Assembly (NCBI RefSeq): GCF_028389875.1
Contig: NC_084682.1
Span: forward strand, 6,396,001-6,460,000
Direction of reading: 5' to 3'
Length of the DNA: 64,000 nt
DNA from: Rhea pennata
Taxonomy: Eukaryota; Chordata; Aves; Rheiformes; Rheidae
This document shows, piece by piece, positions 34,001-46,600 of the stretch. The first letter of the stretch is position 1; every line of letters begins with the position of its first letter. The translations under genes and the position numbers were made by a program. A model generated the notes under the pieces. The model was given only the letters and a program-made list of their open reading frames with translations, searched no databases and was not told the origin of the DNA.

Positions 34001-37000
34001 GACAAGAATTCACGCTGGAACACAGCAGGGCATTGACCCAAGCGAGAGCAATTAGCCGTCGTCCCAGGCCGGAGGAGGGGGACAGGTTTTTGCTCGCGTT
34101 ACTACACAGTCCCACGTTGCTGTCACTTGCAATCAGGCTCTGGGCAGAAAAATCTTCTGTATTGCAAATCCTAATGCGTAAAAAGTCCCAAAGCGGCCCT
34201 CCAAAACCATGCTTTTCACTTAATTAAGCTTTCTTTTTTTCTTCTTCTTCCTCTTCTTTTCAAACTTGCATCTGCTCTGCCTGGGTGCTGCAGGATTTGC
34301 AGGCTGGGAATACACGACGCTTGAAAACACGAACGTAAGGGCGCTGTCTGCTCCCGGCCCCGCAGAGCCGCTGCCAGGAGCATCTGAACAAGGAGGGACA
34401 GCTGGAAGACGCGACCGCGGCGAGCTCCGTCCGCGCACGGCCCGCCGGGGCCGCGAGCCCCCACGCATCAACCATCTCGGGCAACCGCAGCCAACACGTC
34501 CCCCCCTTCCCAACCTTGTGCCTCAGTTTCCTCAACCGTAACACTCCTTCCCTTGTTCATACAAAGTTTGAAGAAGTAAGAAGGAAAAGACGCTCTGAAA
34601 GCTGGCTGGCAGTAACAGCATTGAACCTCAAGGGTTTTTAGCTCACCCTGAAGCTGAAGAAAATGCGTAAAAAAGCAACCGTCTCACCAGGATGCAAGAC
34701 AGCGAACGGAAATGTGTCCTGGCACTGACAGCCTTCACCACTCGGGCTGGAAAAAAGGGCGCCCGCAGCTCCGGCAACGGCTGGGACTGGCTCAGCAACA
34801 CCCGCGGGAGCTTCCCCGAGCCGCCCGGACTCCGCGGCTGGGCAGACCGCTCGGGGCCGCGGCCGCGCTCGAGCCGTAGGGATCTGCTTATTAAACCACC
34901 CGTTTCCGCGCAGCCAAGCTGCCAGCGGGCTGTTCACTTGCTGAAAACTCACGCTCGCGCGAGCGAGGCTGCAAACAGGTATTAAAACACCCGTCCAAGC
35001 ACGTGAGCCAGCCAGGGCCAAACCCGCGAGGCGCCAGCTCCTCCTCGCACCCGTTTCGCAGGCGCTCTTCAACGCCAAAGGCAAATAAACACGGTCCCGA
35101 GAGCAGGCAGGGAATCGATACGTCTCCTTCCTAGGCAGTCAATTATGTTCTGATTAAAAGCTAAATGAGCTGAACTCAAATGTCAACTACCAGCAGAAAC
35201 CATCAATAAAACACGCTGGTGCTGTTTAATGAGGGACCTGCCTCTCGGCCCGTCCTTTCCCGGCGTGACGCTTGCTCGATTTTATCGGAGCGGCTGCAGG
35301 TGCCGGTCCGGCAGCGGGACCGACAACATCGCCCCAGACGGGGGAACAAAACTCGCCTCCACCAGCCCTCGCCGTCGACTGCTTGGCCCACCCTGGGGGG
35401 ACATCCGTGTCCCCAGCTGCTCCGTGTCCCCAGCAGCCTGCGGGCTGGCCGGCTCTGGGGAAACACCCTCGGCAAACGCTTCCGCAAGTAGCTCGTCCTT
35501 CCTCGTCACACTTTTCTTTTTTCCTAGCAATCCTTCTCGTCTTGTGGTTTTCCGGGAGCGAGGGCCAGGATCAAAGTCCGCCTGACCCAAGCCGGCTTTG
35601 TGGATTCATATCATTAAGGCAGCTGAGAATGCGAAAAAGACTTCTCGTCCCTCCGCACGCTGCGGCAACGGCTGCAAATGCCGTCCTGCCTTAGCCCAAT
35701 GCCATAAACACACTCTGCACCCGGGAGAATTTCGGTATCGTGGATTAGGGAGGTGCTGCATGGGCTTCCCCAGGCAGAGCGGCTCCTCCACGTTCGACTC
35801 GTCTGCACCCGACAAAAAGCCTGAACCGAGAAACCTAATTCCACCGTCCAGGGAAAGCCCAGATGTTCAAGGGAGATACCAGATAGCCGGAAAGGCGGTT
35901 ACTCCATCACACCGCCTCCGAGGAGGGAAAATAAAGTCATACATACGCTCAGATGGGCCGATGGCCTGGGAGCAAATCCCGAGGCGCCCCGGCAAGGCGG
36001 GCAGCCCCAGCCTCCTCTTGCCAGCTTTTTTTTCCCCTCCTCCCTAAGGTTCTCCAGACTCGATTTTGCCAGTAGTGATATCATCTAAGCTCCTCTGGAC
36101 CTCGCCATTATTCAATTTTAACCTTAATAAAAAAAAAAATCTGCAAGGAAGAAACCCTCAGTGCAATTTGCCCCTGTTTCCAAGGCTCTCTGTTCAGCTT
36201 TAGCTCACACACAAGAGCTTGAAAGAGAACATCTCTCTTTCTGTAAAGAAAACACGAGCAGAGGGCATGACATACTAAGCTAGGAAAGAGCGAGAGTTGT
36301 CATTAGCGGAGTCTGAGCTTCACAGTCCACTGCATACTGCAGGATGCGTTAATGTATTGCAGATGTCTTAAATACCCATAAAGAGCGTTCTTCACACTTG
36401 GAGCAATACTGGCAAAACAAAAAAAAAAAAGGAGCATTAATACAGAATATAATTGATTTAGACAGCTGAATCACCATTATCCCCTTTGCTTTTATACCAG
36501 GTATTGGGAGTTTAGAGGTTCTGGCATTCATAAATCAGCTTTCTTTTACAATGTATGGAGCTCGGCGAGGCGACGAGCTCACCTGCCGGACTGGCACCCG
36601 GGTGGCCCTGCCACCGCTGCCCGTCCGAGACATCTGCTTTTGCTGCTCTGTAATTTGATGTGATGTCAGCGACTTGGAAGGATAATTCGAACCCAAGATC
36701 AAGTAGTGACACACATGGTGGGAGAAGAGGATTACGTGCTTGGTTTGGGGATAACGGTGCAGAGCTGGTGGTCCCGGTATCCTGACTCTAGTCACCCTGT
36801 GGAAGTCCAATTTATTCGTACCGTGTCTCAGCCACAGGCCACAGCCCAGTAAATAAGAGGAAAAATGTTACATTAGTTTCGATGGGGTTTTAAAAAACGC
36901 AGGACATACATAAAAACCCAACAGCAGCTGCAAGTTAAATCCTTCTGCCACGGAGCTGAAATAGGATTAGAAATACATTATTTCATCCAGGTCACAGTAG

Positions 37001-40000
37001 CCAGTTTTTCTTTATTTGCTTTCTCTTGCCTTTGCGGGTGACAATTTCTATACCCAAAACCGCACCGAAAACCTAGTCAGTGTAGAGCTCAGGGGGGGAA
37101 AAAGGCATCCGAGCCAGGGATGCAGTTAAGCATGTATTTCTCAAACGCCACAAAAGTGAACAAGAAAATAGATCTTCACTCTACCCAGAGCTACACGGGC
37201 AAAGCCGACTCTGCTGCCAGCACCAACACGGCACCTTTCCGGCTACGCCAGCTGCTCGCGTTGGAGAGGTGCAGGTTAACGCCACCAAAATCCCCCCTCG
37301 GGTTTCTCCCGGGCAGCTCTCAGCGGTCGGAAGAGCCGTCCCGGGCTGGGGCTGGTCCGGAGGCCGGGGCACGCGCCCCGGGACGGCAGGAGCTGGTGCC
37401 GCAGGGGCAGCGAGCGGCCCCCGCCCAGGGCTTCCCCCTCTCCGCTCCCTCTCGCTTGGCTCAACGCTTGTCCCGCGTTCAGCGAGCCTCAGACAGGAGG
37501 AAAACCTGACCCACTCGCCATCGCGGTCGTCAGGCGTCCGCACACACGGCTCCGCTCTGCGCAAAAAGAAACCGGTTCAGTTTTCCCATAATTTACAGCC
37601 AGAGATTTCTGCTGGCAAAAAGAGCCAAGAGCTTTTGCGCAGGGTCCTCTGCTCCTCACGCGGTTGTGTTTTCGGCTCCTTCCCTCCCCATCTCTCCACG
37701 AACGGAGGAAAAAACATGGCTTAATACCGGGAGGATCCCGCGTCGGGAACGCCAGGTGCCCGGCGGTACCGCTCGACACCGCTTTCCCGTGCGACACCGG
37801 CTTTTCTCTGACCCGAATCTGTCACCCAAAACGCGAGCGCCTCGGGGAAGGCTGGGATCTGCCCGGGGGCCGGAGCGGAGCGGCTCAGCCCTTACACTAA
37901 ACGCTCCGACGTCCGAATGAAAACTCACCCAAAACGCTTCCGGACTCGGCCTCATTCGAGGCACTTCGGGCTCAGCCGGCGCGAGCTGAACTTGTTGCCC
38001 CGCTGCTGGTTTGAATTTACTCCCTGGAAGAAGCCCCCGCCGAGCGGCGCGGAGCTGCAGACACGGTCGAGGAGCCCGGCCAACAGTTCCTGGCCACGCG
38101 CAGCAGTACGTGTTTACCCAGAGTTTGGAAAAACCGTTCAAATTTTATTTTAGCTCAGAGGAGAGGCCGAGAGGTCACCTTTAAGCTGAGGCTGGTATAA
38201 ATAGAGGCTGAATGGAAAGAGCGACGTAAAGAAGGCCAGAGAAACGCTCTGGGAGGAGGAGGGCGAGCGGCCCCGGTGCTTTCTGGGCAAGGCACAAAAC
38301 GGGCATGGAAAAACTGTGGCTCGCCTGTTAGAGCCTGCAAAATTTCCTAAAGCCAAGCTTTTCACCCTGGAAAACCAGCGAGACTGCGGGGCCCGCAGCA
38401 GCAGGTCTCGGGCAGGACGCAGGACCGAGGTGTGGAGACGGAGCCCGGGGGCGAGGGAGGCTCCGGCAGCAAGGGGCACCCAGAGGCGGGCTCCGAGCCG
38501 GGCGCGCGGCGGCCAGCCGGGGCCGGGCAGCGCGAACGCGCTCGCCCCGGCACACGGTGCATCGAGCCGGTTAACGGGCACCAGGGTCCAGCTCGCCCCG
38601 CTCTTCTGCCCGGGCTTTCCCACCTCTCGCACGAACTCCGCACGGACGCGGGCAAGTTCCCAGGTGCCTGAGCCCAGCGGTCCGCGTGCACCCGCGCCGC
38701 GGGACCCAACAGCATACCTTCGGCTTGCAGAGCAAAAGCCAAAGCTGCTGCAACGCTCCCGGCCCCGAGCTTGCTCCTGCTCCCTTACGGCGCTGCCAAG
38801 TTTCTGCCAAAGGAACAAACTGCTGGTTTGAGAGGGGTTCGGGGGCAGAGCGCTGAGACACAGCTTTGCTGGAGACGCAAAGGAAATCACCGTCTCGCAA
38901 ACCCCAGCGGCCAGACGAACCGCGCGGGGAGCCGCGCGGCAGCCGGCGTTCGGCCGCAAACGCCGGAGCGCTTCCACGCTGCGTCGGCGGCCCCCGGTTC
39001 CTTTTGCAGCGAGCGGCCTTGGCCGCGACTCCCTGCTCGTCTCCCAGGGCGAAACGTGGAAGAGAAACCCGCTTAGTCACCAGGGCCTGCAGAAGGGTAA
39101 CTTCAGCAGGGGAGCGGGGCCTCTCGCTCTGGAAACACGCCTGTCAAAATAGGTTTCTCCAGTTTCCCATCTCATCGCCCTGCGGGGGAGGAGAGAGGAA
39201 AGAATTTCTTCTCCGTAAGAAAAGAAACAGAAATACATTGATATCATTGGAGCTGGAGGTCCACCGAGTCTGCGGGCGGGACCGGAGCCAAGCGCGGGTT
39301 ACGGCACTGGAAGGACGCCTGCTTGGCTCAAAGCTTCGGTAGCTTATGGGACCCCGACAGCAAACTCGAGGGGTGCTGTGGAGCTCCCACGCTCCCGGGG
39401 GGTTGTTGCAATGGAGATGCCCCATCAGGGAGCTCATTAAACCTTCCTCTGGGCCTTCTGGAAAACATCAACCAGCTTCTCCCTAAAATTCACACCATTT
39501 GCTTTACATGCTACTTCTATTCCTGACCAGCGATGTACAGAGAAGAAAAACCCAGCCATGACACGCAAACCCGCAGCTCCTCCGCACTCCGATCTGCTCC
39601 CAGACAAGACGAAACACACGGAAACGCCCCTCGAGAAGGAAAGGCACCGGCGGCCGTCGGGGGGAGCGGAGCCTGCACGCCGCTGCCTCGCTCGTCCTGC
39701 GTCCCGCGCGGTGCCCGCGGAGGGAGGCGGCCCCCTCGGAAAGGGGATATCGCGGCTGGACGCAACCCGCTCGGCTCCCACGCGCACCAGCTCGCCGGGA
39801 CCGCCGCGCCGGAGCACCTCTCCTCCCAAAATCACAGGTAGGGAACGGCAGCACGGGACGACCAAGAGGTCAAAACAAGACCCACATGTGTGTTGAGCTG
39901 CGCCGACGGAGAAACCTGCTCCCGCCAGAGCCCAAGCAGCAGCTCAAGGAGAGGGAGAGCTTTTGGAAATCTGGCCTTGGAGGCACTGCCAAGGACTCTC

Positions 40001-43000
40001 TCGCAGTCTGGGGTCACGATAAATATTGCACAAGGGAGAGGAACAGGCTGTTATCCTTGCAAGGTAGGGTCTGTTCCTAACGGTGCAAGTTCTTTAACAC
40101 AGCAAATGGCAGAGGAAACAAAAAGCGGCTGAAAGCAGAAATAATTTGCAAACAAAGTACCGAGACACAAATTGCTAACATTAACTGACTTTCACTAGGG
40201 CAGCTGGAAACCCTCAGATTGTGCAATCGAACCACCACTTCCGAGCTGGCCCTCTCTGCTCACGGGATGTACAACCCCGCACTAACCTGGATGACTTTTC
40301 TCTGGCGCTCAAAGGGAAGCTCCCCACCCCAGCAGAACTTTTTTTCCTAAACCAGGTCAGTTGTGGAGGTGTAACGGGGCAATGATACCTACCGGTTTGG
40401 GGCAGTGGATGTATCTAGCAAGGCTGATGATCAAGTCATGGGTGATTGGATCCACTAGGTTTCGAAAGCTGGCGTACCGATAGAGGACATCATCCAGAGA
40501 GGTCGACTCCATTCCTAAGTCCTGCAGAAAACAGGGTAGAGGGGCAAGATTAGTTGTGCTGCAAAACCCAGTTGCTAGTGTGGTTCTTAAAACTCCCCTG
40601 CATCGGTGGTCTCTATCAAGAAGCCAACAAGAAAGAGATCCTCCCGTCCACCCTATATAAGGAAGAGGCACACGTGCAGGTCACCCTGGGGAAACGTGCT
40701 TTCCTTTGCTTCATCTGCTCTGCAGAGAGGTGTTGGGGCTGCGGGGCAAACACCCAAATGCCTTCACAAGCCACAAATCCATGGAGCCAACGGTATGCAG
40801 TAGCCCCATTCTCCTGCTTGCAATACAGTAAAAATCAAAGACGACTCCGGCAAATGTGACAACCTGACCAGCGTGAAGCTGGGCCTGGAGAACCCAGTGT
40901 AGTAACAGTAGGGCTCTGTGGCTGCTCTGCGTGGAGAAGAAGGAGCAAGCCTAGAATTGCAGCATGGGAAACAGGAGGATAAACTGGGGGTTGTGGGGAC
41001 AGCGAAGTGCTGGAGTCGACTGGCAGGGGACGAGGTGGAGGCTCTGCCACTGGAGACTGGACAAGGACGTGCCAGAAACAACTTAGATCAAGCCGATTCT
41101 ACCTTGGGGATGGACTAGACCTCCTGAGCTCCCTTCGGAGACTATTTTCTAAGAGTTTCAATCCTTAGACATAACAGTTTGAGGAATTTTGGCCCCAGGC
41201 TCACTCTACGAAATGCATCAGCGCACAAGGTAGAGGAGGGGAAGGGTTATATATAGTGTATGCCGTTCACTTCGAGTAATTTAGCTCCACTGTTTCTCGT
41301 TCCTCGGCAGCAACCGACCAGGGGATACAAGCGTGCTCCTCCCGGCTCGAATGCCACTGCCATGAAGTCCACCAGGCTGCCCTGCTAGGACAACCCTTGC
41401 GAGAGTGCTCCCACAAGGAGATACGCCTTGCGGCCCCATCCTACACCCGCGCTCCAGCAGCTCTGGGTTAGTTTTCCAGCCCTGTCGTTCTGCAGCAGCC
41501 GGAGCACACCATTTCATTCCCCTTTTTCTTTTAATGTTTGACAGGAATATTTCAACCATCAGTCAGTGATGAAAATCCTGTATGAGAAGCTCCACCAGGT
41601 GTGAGGAAAACGGCTGCTGGTCTCCTGCGAACAGTCACACCGGAGACGCAGGCTCATGCACAACCATGAGATGCCCAGTCCTCCTCCCGGAGCTGGTGGC
41701 ATCTGGCATGAGGAATTTCATGGTGTTTGGAAAAAATACACATCTCTGCAGGTGAAAATGTTTGCAAGCTATGGCCAGGAGACTTCCACGGAAACCTGCT
41801 TGAATTTGCACTTTCCACCTTCAACAAAACAGTGTATTTTGCTGTAATTTCGTTTTGGTGGAAAGGCTCTGACCATCTCGCAGGAGTACACGATGGGGGA
41901 GCCCTCCAGGGCAGCAAGAGGGTTGAACATGGGGCAGAAACCGCTGAGGGTCCGAGACGCTCGTATTCCCCTCCAGCGCCGCTCCTGCACCCACAACCTG
42001 CCCCGCGTCCTCCAAAAGCATCAGCTCATTGAGACGGCTCCGTTCCCAACCTGACCTCTACAGATCCCGTTCCTGCTACTCCCAAAATAGACGCATTTAT
42101 CAGAGAAGTATTTCAAAGCCTTCCAACACCTCCCAGGTCCCAAAAGGCGCTTCCAGAGCACAAGCAGACAGCTGCAGAGGGGACATCCCACGGGCAGAAA
42201 TGGCCTCAGCAAAACCCGCCAGAGCCCTCGGCATCCACCTCGCTACCAACGCCCGGCGAATGCAGGGAGGAAGGAAGCGGGGAACCTGCGGGAAACCAAG
42301 CTGGAGCACATCCTGCAACAAGTTAAAGGCTGGAAAGGACCGAGCCACAAAAATGAAATAGAAGTTGCAGGTGAGGAGGAAACGAGCAATGCCAGGAACA
42401 CGCACCACGGCGGAAGCACGCAGAGCTCTGGTCCCCTTCTTGGCGAAAAGCAGGGGTCTGCAGAGGGAAAATCCGGGAGGTGAGGACCCCGAGGGCTGAC
42501 CACTCTGGTGCTGAGCTAGGGAAAGTGAAACCTAAGTTATTTATAAGACGCTGGTAATAGCAAGGTGCTATTTGACCACATCGGAGTCTCAGTCTGGCTA
42601 AGTGACTTAACACAAAAAAAGAAAATCTAAGTGTCAGATACAGAGCACAGGGCTCAGACAATTTTACTCACAACCACCTTGCAGAAAGCAACCCTTCCCG
42701 GCTCTGCCTTTATGCACGGTAAACTAATGACTTGTTATTTATCGAACATTTTGCACTTCTGCAGAACTTCTCAGGTGAGGACATCCGAGCATTTCACAAA
42801 CGCCAGCGGCCTTTATCGCCCACATCTACCAGACCGGCATTTAGGAACGCCGCAGTTGGCGCCGCGCGTCTCCGTCGCGGGCCCGGGCGAAGCGGCGCGC
42901 TGAGACGTCGCGCCCTGCCCGGACCAGCCGCGAGCCCCTCTCAAGCCCGTACGACGGCTAAAGCGCCGCAGCTCCCCGTGCTCCCGGCAGAAACGCGTTT

Positions 43001-43570
43001 TTTACCCACACAAGTCGACCCGCGGTAGGGGTGGACACAGCTGCAGCTGCAGGAAACCAAAACTAAACAGGCCAAGAAAAGGGAACTCTACACGGTTAAA
43101 AAAAAATACCATAAAAGATTATCAAGGACTTAAGTAACTCCCCTTAGCACGTGCAACGTGGGGGTAAAGACCGGGCTGAAGGCAGGCAGAAAAACTAGAA
43201 ATAAAATTCAGGAGTTGCAACCACCCAAAATTAACAATTTATGACTCCTATGAGACCCAGCTTACTCCTGATGGCCGCACATGCAATTTGCTGATAATTA
43301 ACACTCCGAGTTCCCTTTCTCCTGCCCCCGGTGCTTTAATTCAGCAAGTGCAAGCAAATAACACCTCGGCGCTCTGCAGCAAACCGGAGCAGGTCCTGAG
43401 CTCAGAGATGCTCCGGTGCTAATGAACTGCTCGCGGGAAGGCAAATTCTTTGTAAGTACCGAAGCTGCGGGAAAATGATCGTCTTCAAAAAATAAATAAA
43501 TAAATAAATCTGTTCGTCCTCAAAAAGGGGGTCTTGTGGCTGAGGAATTACTCAAAGCAGGGATGAGGCA

Positions 43571-43622
<52 letters not shown>

Positions 43623-46600
43623 CTGTGGGGCTGTTTTCTCTTGATGGGAGCACCAAAGAAAAAGCCCTATAACAACGAAGCCAGACGGACACAGAAACCA
43701 AGCAGTAAGTGCACTGAACGACTGCAAATGTATCTTGTTTAAAAAAAAAAAAAAACAGCTCTATCGATTTACGATTTATCCCACGGCATCTGCCAACTTG
43801 GCATTAAAAAACAAAACAAAAACAAAACAACAACAACAAAAAAAAAAGACTTAAAATCTCAGCGCAGAGGTCCAGAAACGAGCCGACTGCCCGCGCCGCC
43901 GTCCCCGGGAGCAGCGCGGCAGCAGCGAGGCAAGCCCAGCGCCCGCCGGGGCCGCGCACCGGTGCTTGGTGTTAATTAGCCTGGAAGAACCAGCTCGTTT
44001 GCTAACGACCACCTTCCCGCTCGAGGATTTTGGCACCGCAGAGACCCCAGGCGACTGTGCAGACCCCGGCGTGCTCTGCAGCTTAGGCTCTTTTGCAAGA
44101 AGAAGGGAAGGAAAAAAAAAAACCCAAACCCCAGACAAATGGAAATAATTGGGCTGGGGAGAAACTGCTCACCGAGGGCGCCGGGCGCCGGGTCTGAGCG
44201 AGGCGTGCCGGCACCGAAAGCCCTCCGGTCCAGCAGCCTCGGGCAGGAGGATCCCGCCCATCGCCCCCGCCAGCGCGGGCGGTCGTTCTCCCAGCAGCTG
44301 GATTTGGCCCACGGTCATCGCTGTCTCTGGCAAACGCCACGCGCTCCCGCGGGAGCCGATTTGGGGGCGAGCGAGGAGTAATCCTGCTCACGCAGCCCTG
44401 GACACCCCAGGATCTTTCAGGATCGAGCCACGTTTAATATCGTGCCTCTTCCCTTTAGGCACATCAAAAATTTGACCATTTTCTCTTACGCTAACGTTAA
44501 AACGTAGAACCAATAAACCGGAGGCTTTCTCTCCCTCTCCTTCTCCCTCCTGGGAGTTTATGTTTTTCGCAGAACCGTCCCTGCCTCCCTCCTGCTGCAC
44601 ATTTTTTATGCCCAAACGTCTTCCTGAGCTGCTCCCTCGGTCTCGGCCGCACCAGGGCTGTCTCTTCCCACCACATGCAATATTTTAAAGCCGCTCAAGG
44701 CTGAAACTTGCTCGAGGCCAAGCGATGAGCTCATGCGCAATTTAATAACTTCGCACCAGTCCACGCTGTCAGCAGCAAATCGCAAATCTCTGACTCTGGA
44801 GGAGACGCCCAGCGCCTGGCTCGAAGCCCTGCGCTTCTCTGCGGCGCGTTCCCTCGCCCCAGGGGACCTTCACCCGGGGAAGCAAGAGCAGCTTTCGGGC
44901 AGCCCCACGTGATTCCTTCCCCTCTCCCATCGCCCGTGTCGTCCCCGCGATGTATCTGCCTCATTCCGTGCTTTAGGAGGCCGAGAGGAAGCCAAAGTGT
45001 CCATCAGCCCTTCTGGCCAGCTTAGAAACAGGACGACACGGGCAGAGGACTCGCAGCCGCCGGCCACCAACTTGCCTTCGACCTCCGCAGGAGGAGTCTT
45101 CTGCAAAGGCAGCGATGCAAGGGTACGGGATTTCCAAAACAAAACAAAACACACACACGAGGAACGAAAAACTTCGACCGAGCAGCAGGAGGAGTAATGC
45201 CTCCTCCACGGACCTGCAGAGGAAGCTTCCCAAACGTGGCAATTAAAGGCCTAAGAAAATACAATTATTTTGGAAAAAAAACCCACTAGCAGCAGCAATG
45301 GGGCTCATGACGCATCTATCGGCAAAGAGCCAGAAAGGGTGCGAGGAGGTTTTGAACCTCTGCAGATCGGCCGGTCGGCTGGCGCAGGCCGGGGGCCGCT
45401 GCAGAACTCGCAGACATTCGCGCCAGACGCGGTTTTGGTTTTCTCCTTCGCTCGCTCTTGGAGAACAGGCGAGGAATCGGAGAACTGGAGGACGTACGTC
45501 CTTACGGACGCTTGGAAAGCAAACCCGGGCGGTGGCGACCCCAAAGTTTGTGCGTCCACTGACAGCACAACAACGGAGCTAGCAGAGCGGCAAAGACGGG
45601 CTTCCAGGAGAGAGCACCACGTAATAAAACTGCACGTGGTTTGCTGTACGAGGACTTCAGCCAAAACCATCCATTAAATTACTCTACACCAGACCAGGAT
45701 AGTTCCCCTCGATTATAAAAATAAAACCGGCCCCCTCAAAAAAATGGAGAAGCAGAGATGTTATAAGAGTCGATACCCACTGAGCTAACGACCTGCAGCC
45801 TGTTCGTGGCTGGGGGAGTTTTAAAGTCATTTCGGGCCTTTTGCTCGGCCCAGCCGAGCTTCCACGCGACGCCCGGGCACCCGGGGCAGCGAACTGCCCG
45901 GGCTCGTCCCCGCGCCGCGGGAAAGCGGCCGTGGGATTTCCGCCCTCCTGGCAGGACGCGGCGGTTGGGGAAGGGGAGGGGATATTGCAAATACGCCTGG
46001 AAAAAGGCTCCCGTCAGCGTGCGGGATACAGCGGAGCGCGGGGGAAAGAGCCGCCAGCCCTGCTGCCCCCGGCCGTCGGCGCTGGGGTCGCGCCGGGCTC
46101 CGACCCCCGTCCCTTTTGCAGTGGCAAGTGGAGTGGATTTACTGCTTAAAACCACCCTGCCGCGCTTCACACCAGAGCCTGGCTACGTCCCTCTGCAGCA
46201 AGACGAATATTAGAGCTTTTGCAGTGTAAAACCTCAGCGGGAGCAAGATACAGGCGCATTTTAACCCAAAGCCGTCACTCGATGTGCTCTTGAGGCGGGC
46301 AGATAAGGTGGAACCTGACACTGAACCCAAACCTCCCCGGCCCCACGATTTACCCCGAGTTAGCAGCAGCAGCAGCCAGCTCTGCCCGGGGGACGGCGCC
46401 TGGCACCTACCCATCAGCTGGAGGAGGCTTCCAGCGAAAAAGCAAACCCAGCAAAACTCACAGCACCAAACTCATTTTCTTCCTTGAGACAGAGCAAAAG
46501 GGGAGGAGGAGAAATAAAGCTTTGCCCGGCCGCTGAGGGCTTGCAAAAGCGCCCGGCAGAGCAGAGGTAATTAACGGGGACGACGTGAATTTCGATTTGC

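Larger units (their letters stand above)
32361..40392 (-). other. LRRC75A: LRRC75A intron 2
   Basis: An 8.0 kb intron, GC-rich near exon 3 (to about 33.4 kb). It contains a G20 run at 33725-33744, a MIR-like core at 34515-34541, an AT-rich element near 35130-35230 and further CpG-rich patches at 38400-38700 and 39640-39840. The long minus-strand frame at 38150-38977 is composition-driven and unlike any protein I know. Confidence 0.75.

Noticed and set aside
36670-36700. Second GGTTCGAAT sequence on the minus strand
   Set aside because: No cloverleaf can be drawn, and similarity to MIR is limited to the box B itself.
38150-38977. Minus-strand open frame of 275 codons in LRRC75A intron 2
   Set aside because: GC-rich composition, several overlapping frames open at once, no recognisable domain, and it lies between two well-placed exons of the same-strand gene.
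42500-42610. Possible MIR fragment on the minus strand (GTTAAGTCACTTAGCC...)
   Set aside because: The resemblance breaks down after about 15 bases and needs gaps. It is not strong enough to list as a feature.
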